DNA of 64,000 nt from JAWKZG01 sp041396125. GTDB taxonomy: Bacteria; Pseudomonadota; Gammaproteobacteria; Competibacterales; Competibacteraceae. The position numbers were made by a program, and so were the translations under genes. Positions within the stretch are counted from its first letter, which is position 1, and each line of letters opens with the position of its first letter. The stretch covers positions 620,001 through 684,000 of the forward strand of contig JAWKZG010000002.1 of NCBI GenBank assembly GCA_041396125.1. Reading direction: 5' to 3'. The notes beneath the pieces were generated by a model. The model ran no database searches, had not been told where the DNA came from, and was given only the letters and a program-made list of their open reading frames with translations. Positions 11,150 to 21,212 of the stretch are shown here, one piece after another.

Positions 11150-13126
11150 TTAACTGGCTTTACGCAACTCCTGGATGCCGAAGCGTTCGACTTCCCGGAT
11201 TTTCAGCTCTGCCCGTATGGTTCCGGTTCGGCCGTCCTCAAATTTGACTTGGGCTTCCACGTTGTGACTGCTGGCGCCCGTATACAAGGCATCGATCAAC
11301 TCTGCATAGCGCTCGGCGACAAAATTGCGACGGACTTTACGGGTGCGGGTCAGTTCACCGTCATCGGCGTCCAGCTCTTTGTGCAGAATCAAAAAGCGTT
11401 TGATCTGGGAACCGGCAAGTTTGTCATCCTCTGCAAGGTCGGCATTGACTTTTCCGATGCACTCCTGGATCAGGGTATAGACTTCGTCACGGGCGGCCAG
11501 ATCGGTATAGCCGGCATAAGGGATACCCCGTCGTTCAGCCCAGTTACCCACCGCTTCCAGGTCAATATTGATAAAAGCGTTTACATGATCCCGGCCATTG
11601 CCAAAGGCGACGGCCTCTTTGATATAAGGGAAAAATTTGAGCTTGTTTTCGAGGTATTTGGGGGCATACAAGGTGCCATCGGTGAGCTTGCCGACGTCTT
11701 TGGCGCGGTCAATAATTTTCAGGTGACCGTGTTCATCGAAAAAACCGGCATCACCGGTGTGCACCCAGCCCTCCTGATCCTTGGTATCGATAGTCGCCTC
11801 GGGGTTTTTGTAATACGAGTGAAACACCCCGGGGCTGCGGAACAGGACTTCGCCATTATCCGTAATCTTGACCTCGACCTCCGGTGCCGGCGTGCCGACC
11901 GTGTCCGGCTTGACCTGTCCATTCGGCTGGATACAGATAAACACCGAAGCTTCGGTGGAGCCGTATAATTGCTTGATGTTGATGCCCAGTGAGCGGTAGA
12001 ACGCAAAAATATCCGGGCCGATAGCCTCGCCTGCGGTATAGGCGAGTCGCATCCGGCTGAAACCGAGCACATTCTTGAGCGGGCCGTAGATCAGCAGTTC
12101 GCCGAGCCGATAGAGCCAACGATCCCGGCTTGAAACCGTTTTGCCATCGAGTATCGCGCTGCCAACGCGCCGGGCGTGAGCCATAAAATAATGAAAAAGA
12201 CGCTGTTTAAGCGGGCTGGCGTCCTCGATACGAATCATCACGGTAGTCAGCAGACTTTCCCAGATACGCGGTGGCGCGAAGAAATAAGTGGGCGCTATTT
12301 CGCGCAAATCGGTTAACACCGTATCGCTGGACTCCGGGCAGTTGACACAGAAACCGGCCACATAATGTTGCGCGTAGGAGAAAATATTATCGCCGATCCA
12401 GGCCATGGGCAGATAGGCGAGGGTTTCTTCGTGACCAGTCAGCCCTTCAAACTGGATGGCATTGGCAGCGGTCTTGATCAGATTATCAAACGTGAGTACC
12501 ACCCCTTTGGGGTTGCCCGTCGTGCCGGAGGTGTAAGACATGGCTGCGATGTCTGTACCGCGCCCGCGTGCAATCTGATCCTCCAGGTAGCCCGAGTGTT
12601 CGTGGGCAAAAGCGTGACCTTTTTGCTGAATGGTGTGCAAGCTGTGCAGATAAGACTGATGGTAATGACGCATCCCGCGCGGGTCGTCATAAATAATCAG
12701 CTCCAACTGTGGACACTGGTCTTTGATTTCCAGCAGCTTGTCGACCTGCTCCTGATCTTCCACCATGGCAAAGCGGATCTCGGCGTTATTCAGGACGTAC
12801 ACCATTTCCGCTGCCACGGCATCCTGATACATCGGTACGGCCACCCCACCCAGGCTTTGCGCTGCGGCCATTGCACCATAGAGTTGCGGCCGGTTGTCAC
12901 CGATGATAGCCAGTCTGTCGTCACGCTGAAACCCGCTGGCCGCCAGCCCATTGGCCAGAGCGCATACCTCGTCGGCCAACCGTCGCCAGGTCCACTCCTG
13001 CCAGATACCGTAGTCTTTTTCCCGCATGGCAGGTTGGTCACCACGCTGACGGGCATGCTCAAGCAACAGTTTGGGAAAGGTGTCCGCTGTTTCACTAGGT
13101 GTGTCAATTGGGGTACGTTGCGCCAT
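11150..13126 (-). CDS. AMP-dependent long-chain acyl-CoA synthetase-like ligase
   Basis: A 658-residue adenylate-forming ligase, first gene of the minus-strand transporter operon. The P-loop is MSYTSGTTGNPKGVVLTF near residue 197, the A5 motif LYGSTEASVFICIQP contains the acidic residue, and WVHTGDAGFFDEHGHLKIIDRAKD is the A7/A8 region. Length and the extra C-terminal part fit the FadD15-like long-chain/bulky acid subgroup that is regularly found beside Liv-type importers. It probably converts the imported acid to its CoA thioester. No promoter could be assigned in the 167 bp upstream. Confidence 0.88.
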   Translation of the reverse strand: MAQRTPIDTPSETADTFPKLLLEHARQRGDQPAMREKDYGIWQEWTWRRLADEVCALANGLAASGFQRDDRLAIIGDNRPQLYGAMAAAQSLGGVAVPMYQDAVAAEMVYVLNNAEIRFAMVEDQEQVDKLLEIKDQCPQLELIIYDDPRGMRHYHQSYLHSLHTIQQKGHAFAHEHSGYLEDQIARGRGTDIAAMSYTSGTTGNPKGVVLTFDNLIKTAANAIQFEGLTGHEETLAYLPMAWIGDNIFSYAQHYVAGFCVNCPESSDTVLTDLREIAPTYFFAPPRIWESLLTTVMIRIEDASPLKQRLFHYFMAHARRVGSAILDGKTVSSRDRWLYRLGELLIYGPLKNVLGFSRMRLAYTAGEAIGPDIFAFYRSLGINIKQLYGSTEASVFICIQPNGQVKPDTVGTPAPEVEVKITDNGEVLFRSPGVFHSYYKNPEATIDTKDQEGWVHTGDAGFFDEHGHLKIIDRAKDVGKLTDGTLYAPKYLENKLKFFPYIKEAVAFGNGRDHVNAFINIDLEAVGNWAERRGIPYAGYTDLAARDEVYTLIQECIGKVNADLAEDDKLAGSQIKRFLILHKELDADDGELTRTRKVRRNFVAERYAELIDALYTGASSHNVEAQVKFEDGRTGTIRAELKIREVERFGIQELRKAS

Positions 13127-13293
13127 AAGAAGCTACTCTACTCTTTGATGATTATTTTCTTAAAAGCAAGGATTTAATAACGAAAATGCGTTTAGGTACA
13201 CAGCCATTTTCCACCCCGAGCCCAAACCTTCATAAGTTGTATAATTCCTTGCTAATGAATAAATTATTATTTTTTCAAAAGTTTGAGTGTTGT

Positions 13294-16183
13294 CTACTTA
13301 CGAACATCACGGCTTGGTCGAACCCGTATTGTAGTCTGTGTAGTACTGCTGACACCATTGACGGTTACGGTCAGCCTGATGGTTTTTTCGCCTTCTTGGC
13401 CATATCGGATAAACCCCGAGGGTGCGCTGAGAGCCATATCCGAATTGAATTGTGCGCTGCTGCCAAAGTCCCATTGAAACTTGGCATTGCCGCTTTGAGT
13501 AATCGCGTTACCCGAATAGTAAATCAATTGCCCTGTATACAATGCCCCGAGTCCTGCAGCTACTGGCTGGCTGATAAAGGCTTGTATAGCGCCGCCTTCG
13601 ATCTTGGGAGCAGGGGTAGGTGTGCGCGTTGTATCACAGGAAGCTCCTTCTAATGAGGCTTCAGGTAATTCGGTAACAGCTATGATGCTGTCTTTACCTG
13701 CCTCATTCAGAAAAACGCTATATAATTCAGCCACATAAATTCCTTCGCTCAAACGAATAGCCAAAGCTGATTCTTTGCCTATTTGCGGTTTCAAACCTGC
13801 TGTTTGAATCAGGTTAGCGCTTGGATGGTCCGCCCAGTTATTGTTCGAATCGAGGATCCGATTGGTCGTAAAGTCGCGCACAATTAGAGCCGGATCGCTG
13901 ATTGCGTTCGCACCTAGATAGGGCCCTTCTGCCTTGACTACAAAGCACCGTGAGGCTTGGCCAGTCACGATAAAACCGGTGGTTAATGGGTTCGGGCCAC
14001 GAGTGGAAAGATTAATCGGATACGTTTTCTGGAATTGGTTTGCATCAACAGCTGTTACGCTGATAATCCTTGTCCTTGGTTATCCGCATCTTGTAATCTA
14101 GCCAGATAACGCCCCTGGCTTAGTGTGGTTGCAAACGCGGCGTCTTTCTCATCCGATGGCGGACGATCCTTTGCTTGGACTTCTGCTGCTGTTGGATCAT
14201 CAAGCCAGTTGTCATTTTCGGCGTGCAAAGGCCCTATGCTTTCTGTGTTGTAATCAAGAGCTTTAATATAGGGTTGCGCATTCCTTGTAAATTTTCGCCC
14301 ATAAGGACGAATCGCTGCGAGCCACCCAGCACAATAAAGCCGGCAGTCATTCCATCGAGAGTCGAGAAACCATTGGTGGAGATATTAAGCAGGCGGGAGT
14401 GTTCGTAATCAATCACGGGCGGTTGAAACTGATTAGGATTCCCAAGCAATCCGTCAGGAACAACACCAAGGCCATCACCATCATAGCCCCAGCATTCCAC
14501 TAAACCGTTCGGGCGAATACCACAGGTAGTGTAAGAACTTGCGTTTACTTTTGTAAATTCACCCTCGGGTGGGGTAGCTTGTCCGAAACCGTTCCATCCC
14601 CAGCATTGGATGCTGCCATCGTTGCGTACCCCACAGCTATGTCCTTTTCCCAAACGGTTACCACCTGTGCTGATTTGCAAAAACTGCCCATTAGGCGGTT
14701 GCGATCTCCCGTCTGTATTATCTCCCCAACACATTATTGTGCCATTCAGTTGTAATGCACAGGTATTTCTATCGGCCGCACTGACTTGAAAATGTCCCGC
14801 TGGGCGCGGAAGATTGACCGTAAGTGTTGTCACCCCAACAGGCCACTGTATTATTTACAAGTACGCCACAGGTATTGAATTGTCCTGCACTTAACTGACT
14901 GAAGACCTCGTTTGGTGGATCGATCTGACCCGTTATATCGCCGTTTTCTTTTCATTTCTGCTCCAGCAAACTGCCGTACCGTCAGAGCGCAGTGCACAAG
15001 CGTGATCTTCACCCGAATCAATTTGGGTAAACGTGCCGTTTGGCGGACTTGCCTGATTAAAAGTATCATCGCCCCAACAAGAGAGTGATCCATCGAGGCG
15101 TAAGCCGCAGGTGTGAAGGAAACCCGCTGATTTGCGTAAATACACCATCCGGTGGGCTTGATTGACCGTAACGATCCCAACCCCAGCAGACTGGTGCCTC
15201 GGTTTTGCTGATGCCGCAATAATGGGCATCCGTTGAACTGATAGAGGTAGTAGGTCAGGCGGAGGCTGGGTTACATCTGTATCTCTGAATCCCCAACAGA
15301 CAAAATGGCCATCCGTGCGCAGGCCACAGGCGTATTTATAACCTGCGCTGGTCTGTACAAACAAACCGCTTGGCGGACTTGACTGGCTAAAGAAGTCATC
15401 GCCCCAGCAACTGACGGTATTGTCGATGCGCACCCCACATGAATAGCTGCCAAATAATGCATCCTTATCGGGGCGAGGGCTTCCTGCTGTGCTGACTTGT
15501 TTAAAGGCACCATTAGGGGCATCGATTTGGCCGAATTGATTATCTCCCCAGCAGATGACCTTACCGTCATTGCGGATCGCGCAGGAATGACTTTCGCTGG
15601 CACTAATCTGAACGTACGCGCCAGCCGGTGCATTGGCCTGCCCATAAGTATCATCGCCCCAGCAGGTTAAGCTGGTATCGGAACGCAAGCCACAAGTATG
15701 ATGTTTACCGATGTAAACGTCGTTATCAAATGGTTCGCCGGCAGCGCTTACTTGAATGAAAGACCCATTGGGTACATTCATCTGTCCTTGATGGTTGTTG
15801 CCCCAGCATGCCACTGTCCCATTTGTCCGCACGCCACAGGCATGGCGAACAGCAGCGCTGATTTGGACAAAAGTGCCGCCAGGAGGGGTGGCTTGACCAA
15901 AATTATTGGCCCCCCAGCATGTTACTGTGCCATTTGTACGTATGCCGCAGGTAAAGTTGAAGCCCACACTGAGGCTCAGAAAGGTATCGTTTGGTGGAGA
16001 GGATTCCCCGTTATTATTACGTCCCCAACAAGCGGCTGTATTGTCGTTTTTAATGGCACAGGCATGAAAGCGCCCCGCGCTGATCAAGGTTCCATCAGCC
16101 GCATAGATAGAGGGGGCTGGTAGTAATAAAAAGATGAATAACAGAGATAAGGTGCTAATGTAAATACGATTTCTAGAATCCAT
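13294..16183 (-). pseudogene. secreted RCC1-like repeat protein with C-terminal beta domains, multiply frameshifted
   Basis: One gene read through several frames: 16183-14933, 14833-14234 and 13968-13294, with short pieces between in other frames. It starts with a signal peptide ending LPAPSIYAADG. About 14 tandem repeats of 35-45 residues follow, each of the form C(G/A)xRxDGxxxCWGxNxxGQxxPP, so each has a cysteine pair. Repeat 8 is out of frame inside the first ORF, with indels near 15240 and 15130 that cancel. Two copies of a roughly 130-residue domain come next (LSTRGPNPLTTGFIV, SDPALIVRD, NNNWAD), then a PKD-like domain (KFQWDFGSSAQFN) and the C-terminus. At least five indels are needed to restore it, near 15240, 15130, 14940, 14810 and 14070. 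The role is unknown; it is probably exported and disulfide-rich. It is downstream of icmF by 25 bp. Confidence 0.75.
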
Positions 16184-16208
16184 TTGATACCTCCAAAACC
16201 CTTAAGCT

Positions 16209-19200
16209 TTACATCGTACGCCGATATTGACCGCCAACCTCGAAAAATGCGTCAGTAATTTCTCCCAGCGAACAATAGCGCACGGCTTCCATCAGCACCG
16301 TGAAGACGTTCTCGTTATTGATAGCAGCCTGCTTGAGCCGCTCCAGCATAACGCTGGCATGCGTTGCATTGCGGTTTTGAAAATCCCGCAGGCGTTGCAG
16401 CTGGCTTTGTTTTTCCTGCTCTGTCGAACGGGCCAGTTCGACGACCGTGTTTTGCTCGTCGGAGTGTGGATTACGGAACGTATTAACACCGATGATGGGC
16501 AACGAGCCGTCGTGTTTGCGGGCTTCGTAATAGAGTGATTCTTCCTGGATTTTGCCGCGTTGATAACCGGTTTCCATCGCGCCCAGTACACCGCCACGCT
16601 GGCTGATTCGCTCGAACTCCTGCAAGACGGCTTCTTCGACCAGATCAGTCAGTTCTTCGATAATAAAGGAACCCTGGTTCGGATTTTCATTGAGCGCCAG
16701 TCCCCATTCCTGGTTGATCACCATCTGGATCGCCATGGCCCGGCGGACGGATTCTTCGGTTGGGGTGGTGATCGCTTCATCGTAGGCGTTGGTGTGCAGC
16801 GAATTGCAATTATCGTAAATGGCGATCAGTGCCTGCAGGGTCGTGCGGATATCGTTGAACGCCATCTCCTGCGCATGCAGCGATCGGCCACTGGTCTGGA
16901 TATGATATTTCAGCTTCTGGCTGCGTTCATTGGCACCGTATTTAAACCGCATCGCGGTGGCCCAGATGCGCCGGGCAACACGCCCCATTACTGAATATTC
17001 GGGGTCCATGCCGTTGGAGAAGAAGAATGACAGATTTGGTGCAAAATCATCGATGTGCATGCCACGCGCCAGATACGCTTCGACGTAGGTGAAACCGTTG
17101 GCAAGGGTGAACGCAAGCTGTGAGATCGGGTTGGCACCCGCCTCGGCAATGTGATAGCCGGAGATTGAGACCGAATAAAAATTACGCACATTATGATGCA
17201 CGAAATATTCCTGGATATCGGCCATCATGCGCAGCGAAAATTCGGTGGAGAAAATGCAGGTGTTCTGACCCTGATCTTCTTTCAGGATATCGGCCTGCAC
17301 GGTGCCGCGTACAGTTGACAAGGTCCAGGCCCGGATTTTTTCGATTTCATCGTCAGTTGGCGGGCGCTGATTTTCCTGCTCGAACTTTTCGATCTGTTGG
17401 TCGATAGCGGTGTTCAGAAACAAGGCAAGAATAGTGGGAGCAGGGCCGTTAATCGTCATCGATACCGAGGTGCTCGGCGCGCACAGATCGAAGCCTGAAT
17501 ACAGCACCTTCATATCATCCAGGGTGGCAATGGAGACACCGGAGTTGCCGACCTTGCCGTAGATGTCGGGGCGTTCGTCGGGATCGTTGCCGTACAGCGT
17601 AACCGAATCAAAAGCTGTGGACAGGCGCTTGGCCGGGGAGTTCTGGGACAGATAATGAAACCGCTTATTGGTGCGGAATGCATCGCCTTCACCGGCAAAC
17701 ATGCGGGTTGGATCTTCCCCTTCACGCTTGAACGCAAAAACGCCTGCCGTATACGGGAAACTGCCGGGCAGATTTTCCTTCAGCAGAAATTTAAGCAATT
17801 CGCCATGATCCTCAAATTTGGGCAGGGCAACACGGGGGATGCGATTACCGGATAAGGTTTCTCGGTTCAGCGCATAGCGGATTTCCTTGTCGCGGATTTT
17901 AACCACATAGTGATCGCCCGAATAACTGGCGACAACCTGTGGCCACATATCCACCAGTTTGCGTGCGCGCGGATCGATCCGCGCCTCGGTGCGAGCCAGT
18001 AGTGTGTCCAGTGCCTCGGTCGGTTCGCCCGCCTCGGCGAGCATTGCTTTAACAGATTGCAGTTGCTGGCGTTGGCGCACCAGTCCGCATTGCTCGGCAA
18101 TCGTCTGATGATAATGCCGTACCGTCTCGGCAATTTCGGCCAGGTATCGACTGCGGGCAGCCGGTACGATGACGGTCTCGCCGCTGGATGGTGTGTACTG
18201 ACCGGGGCCAGTTTACCGTCCTGGCAGGGCAGGCCGCGCTCCTGCAGACTTGAGCGCAGATACTGGTAGAGCGCGGTTATGCCGTCATCGTTAAAATGCG
18301 AGGCAATCGTGCCAAAGACCGGCATGTCGTCAACCGGGGTCGTGAAGGCTTCGCGGTTGCGCTGCATCTGCTTGCGTACATCACGCAAGGCATCCTGGCT
18401 GCCCTTGCGGTCGAATTTGTTGATCGCCACCACATCGGCAAAATCGAGCATATCGATTTTTTCCAGCTGCGAGGCGGCACCGAACTCCGGCGTCATAACG
18501 TACAGGGAGGTATCGACGAACGGCACGATACCGGCATCGCCCTGACCGATACCCGGCGTTTCGACGATGATCAGGTCAAAAGCCGCCGCTTTGCAGGCCA
18601 GAATAATACTGTGCAGATAATCGGGGACTTCACCACTGGCAGAGCGCGTGGCAAGCGAGCGCATATAGATTGTGGGGCTGTCGATGGCATTCATGCGAAT
18701 CCGGTCGCCTAACAATGCCCCGCCGGTTTTGCGGCGCGTCGGATCAATTGCCAGAATAGCTATTTTTAACTGATCCTGCTGATCGATACGAAATCGGCGG
18801 ATCAGCTCGTCAGTCAGAGAGCTTTTACCCGCCCCGCCGGTGCCGGTGATACCGAGTACCGGAATGGTTTTGTGTTGCCGGTCAGGGTGTTGCGCCAGTG
18901 TAGCGAGTTCCTGATAGTGGGCGTCACTAAGGGCATTGTTTTCGATCAGGGTGATCACCCGTGCCAGGGTCAGAAACTGATCGTCCGCCAGCTGCTGTAG
19001 ATGCTGGGGCGGAGGTTGGCCAAGGGTTTGCCGGCACTGCTCAACCATATAATCGATCATTCCCTGCAGGCCAAGCGTCTGGCCGTCTTCAGGGGAAAAT
19101 ATCCGGGTTACACCGTGCACGTGCAACTCGCGTATTTCTGGGGGAACAATGACACCGCCGCCGCCACCGAATACTTTTATATGACTCCCGCCGCGCTCGC

Positions 19201-19501
19201 GCAGCAGATCTATCATATATTTGAAATATTCAACATGGCCACCCTGGTAAGAGCTGACAGCTATACCGTTGACATCCTCTTGCAGGGCAGCATTAACGAT
19301 TTCGCTGACAGCGCGATTATGACCCAGGTGAATGACTTCAGCGCCACTCGACTGCAGAATACGGCGCATGATATTGATCGACGCGTCATGGCCGTCAAAT
19401 AAGCTGGCAGCAGTAATAAAGCGGATTTTATGTGCTGCACGCTGCGACTCGGGTTCGCTGTCTGCCGGGTTGCGGCTGGCAGAACTGATGACTGCTGCCA
19501 T
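16209..19501 (-). CDS. icmF: fused isobutyryl-CoA mutase IcmF (B12-dependent), one frameshift
   Basis: A single polypeptide of about 1,097 residues that interconverts isobutyryl-CoA and n-butyryl-CoA. From the N-terminus: a B12-binding domain (SLFDGHDASINIM, then HLGHNRAVSEIV and SSYQGGHVEYF), a MeaB-like G-protein chaperone domain with P-loop GITGTGGAGKSS and ETPGIGQGDAGI, and the mutase TIM-barrel domain (16209-18080 frame). The ATG at 19501 has GGAGGAG six bases upstream and is preferred to the ATG at 19525. The frame breaks near 18178-18195: the upstream frame reads VSTHHPAARPSS, whereas the continuing frame reads GETVIVPAARSRYLAEIAE. One base restores it. The fused order B12-GTPase-mutase separates IcmF from ordinary methylmalonyl-CoA mutase. 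Confidence 0.88.
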
Positions 19502-20011
19502 AAGTGACTCCTCCACGTCATTCATCTATTTTGCTTGGCACATTACTTGGCATACGTCTCGGCGCAGGCTCGCTTTGCGGGTAGTTTTTTATATCCAGAG
19601 TTTTTATACCCGTTGCTGCAAGACTGAATCCCGAGGCTGAATCCGATGAGCCATTCGGTGTGTCTAGGTCTTTGCTAATGCCCTGTCCGTAAGCGTTTTC
19701 GTCAGCTTGCTCGCAAGGTTTCAATGAACCATTTTGAATCAAAGAAATTACATTACGTTTACGTAAACGTCAACTTCATGTGTATGGATATTCCCGGTGC
19801 GACAAAGCGGGAAATGAAGCAGAAGGGTAGCACGGATACTTGCAAACTCTCACAGCCTTTACTTTGCTGTGGATTTAGCGGTTTTGCGGTGGCGATGCGG
19901 TTAAAATAACGCGGTTGAGATAGAGATGCTTGATCAGGGGAGCCAAACAGACGACAAGGTGGCGCCCGTGCGGTAAATTTCAAGAAATTAATATGTAGGG
20001 AGTCTTTGTTC
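19502..20011. other. intergenic region between icmF and the membrane-protein gene
   Basis: A 510-bp gap between divergent genes. Apart from the palindromic operator and promoter at 19746-19773 I see no gene. The one longer open stretch (19518-19742, minus) would start at TTG without a ribosome site and would overlap the icmF start; its composition does not resemble a protein. Confidence 0.5.
19746..19773 (-). promoter_or_regulatory. probable icmF promoter with palindromic operator in the spacer
   Basis: On the minus strand a TTGACG -35 element (19773-19768) is followed by a 17-base spacer and TAATTT as a weak -10. A perfect 16-bp palindrome, ACGTTTACGTAAACGT, occupies 19755-19770, overlapping the -35 and filling most of the spacer. 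An operator between -35 and -10 is the usual layout for MerR-family regulators. LiuR, a MerR-type regulator of branched-chain acid degradation, recognises ACGT-rich palindromes of this kind, and IcmF acts in that metabolism. The regulator gene is not in the window. The leader to the icmF start would be about 220 bases. Confidence 0.55.
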
Positions 20012-21040
20012 ATGCCGGATCAACATAATACGCAGTCAGCAGGCAGTAAGGGACGTTTGCGCAGCCGGGTGCGCCACGCCAGTGAAGTCACTGTACACCG
20101 ACTGCACGAACTTGAGCATACTGCGGCGGATGCTTACCACGCGCTTGAAGACCATAATCCGCGTGAGCTTTTGCACGACATCAGGTGGTTATTGCAACGC
20201 TTTTCGGCCTGGTTGTTGCCCCATATCGGGCAGTTCAAGGCCTGGTATCTGGCACACGATACCGTGTTGCGTATCGTGTATGGCCTGACGCTGGTGCCGG
20301 TGGTACTGGTGCTTGGTTTACTCGGTCTGATTGTTGTCAAGTTTGGCGGGCCACTGCTATGTGCGGGGGCGCTGGTACTGCAGATTGTTTTGCTGGTGAG
20401 CAAAACGCTATTATTCATAGGCTATATCGGCTATAAGATTGTGAAAACCCTATTGATGTGGTACATCACCATCAGTCGCCTGTATCTGGGTGGCAAAGCC
20501 AAGCGCGCACGCCGAACTCTGGCTTTGTGTGGTGGTTTCAAGGTTGACCCCGAGTCTGAAGCTAGCCGAATGAATTATCATTGTCAGCGCAAAGAGCTGG
20601 CGATTACTCATCAGCGGCGGGGACAATTAATAGTGCTGTTTTCCTATTTACGCTATGCCCTGCGCGGTCAGCGCGAGCTATGGCGACACGTGCGCCGACG
20701 CTGGTCGCATTATTTAACCCTCTGGCGTCAAAGCAGTCGCGATCTTATCAAGCAGGAGCTGGCACCGGTCGGTGTGTCCATGTTTGCGCCACATCAGTTG
20801 GGTGCTGGCCTGGAAGTAGATAAAATCCTGGTGCCAGGGGATGCTGAGCTGGAACTCATCGAGTTGAATGAGAATGGCGAAGTCTGGCTGTATTTTTTGA
20901 TTCGTTGGGTCGAATGGCAATTCGAATGGCGCAGAGCCATGCCGTTTCTTGCCATACGGCGGCAGCATAAACAGATGCCCTGGCAAGTAGAAGCCCGTTT
21001 CCAGGCGGTGCCATCGGTGCCGGTTACCAGCACGGCGTAG
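20012..21040 (+). CDS. uncharacterised membrane protein
   Basis: A 342-residue protein I do not recognise. The first 80 residues are polar and charged. About three transmembrane helices lie near residues 85-160 (IVYGLTLVPVVLVLGLLGLI and the following stretches). A strongly basic cytoplasmic-looking middle follows (AKRARRTL, RHVRRRWSHYLTLWRQ), then a short domain with EVDKILVPGDAELELIEL and WVEWQFEWRRAMPF. The ATG at 20012 is preferred to a TTG two codons upstream because AGGGAG lies nine bases before it. It stands alone, divergent from icmF and upstream of the coiled-coil lipoprotein gene. Confidence 0.7.
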   Translation: MPDQHNTQSAGSKGRLRSRVRHASEVTVHRLHELEHTAADAYHALEDHNPRELLHDIRWLLQRFSAWLLPHIGQFKAWYLAHDTVLRIVYGLTLVPVVLVLGLLGLIVVKFGGPLLCAGALVLQIVLLVSKTLLFIGYIGYKIVKTLLMWYITISRLYLGGKAKRARRTLALCGGFKVDPESEASRMNYHCQRKELAITHQRRGQLIVLFSYLRYALRGQRELWRHVRRRWSHYLTLWRQSSRDLIKQELAPVGVSMFAPHQLGAGLEVDKILVPGDAELELIELNENGEVWLYFLIRWVEWQFEWRRAMPFLAIRRQHKQMPWQVEARFQAVPSVPVTSTA

Positions 21041-21212
21041 CTTTTCTGGATTGCGCCAGTTGCTTGGGCCCGCTGTATGGGATCAGGTACACGGGCCGGT
21101 TTCACGCGTGCAGGGTATTCGTTACACTGGTTTTCAACATAGCTTTTTAACACGGGTTTACAAAACCCTTATTTTTTTCATTCATCACACTAATGTTAAG
21201 CAGGAGATAGTA

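Noticed and set aside
14851..15219. Open frame inside the RCC1-like gene
   Set aside because: It is a shadow of the repeat protein; the proper repeats are in the other frames.
19518..19742. Open frame before icmF as a possible small gene
   Set aside because: TTG start with no ribosome site, overlaps the icmF translation start, and its composition is unlike a protein.
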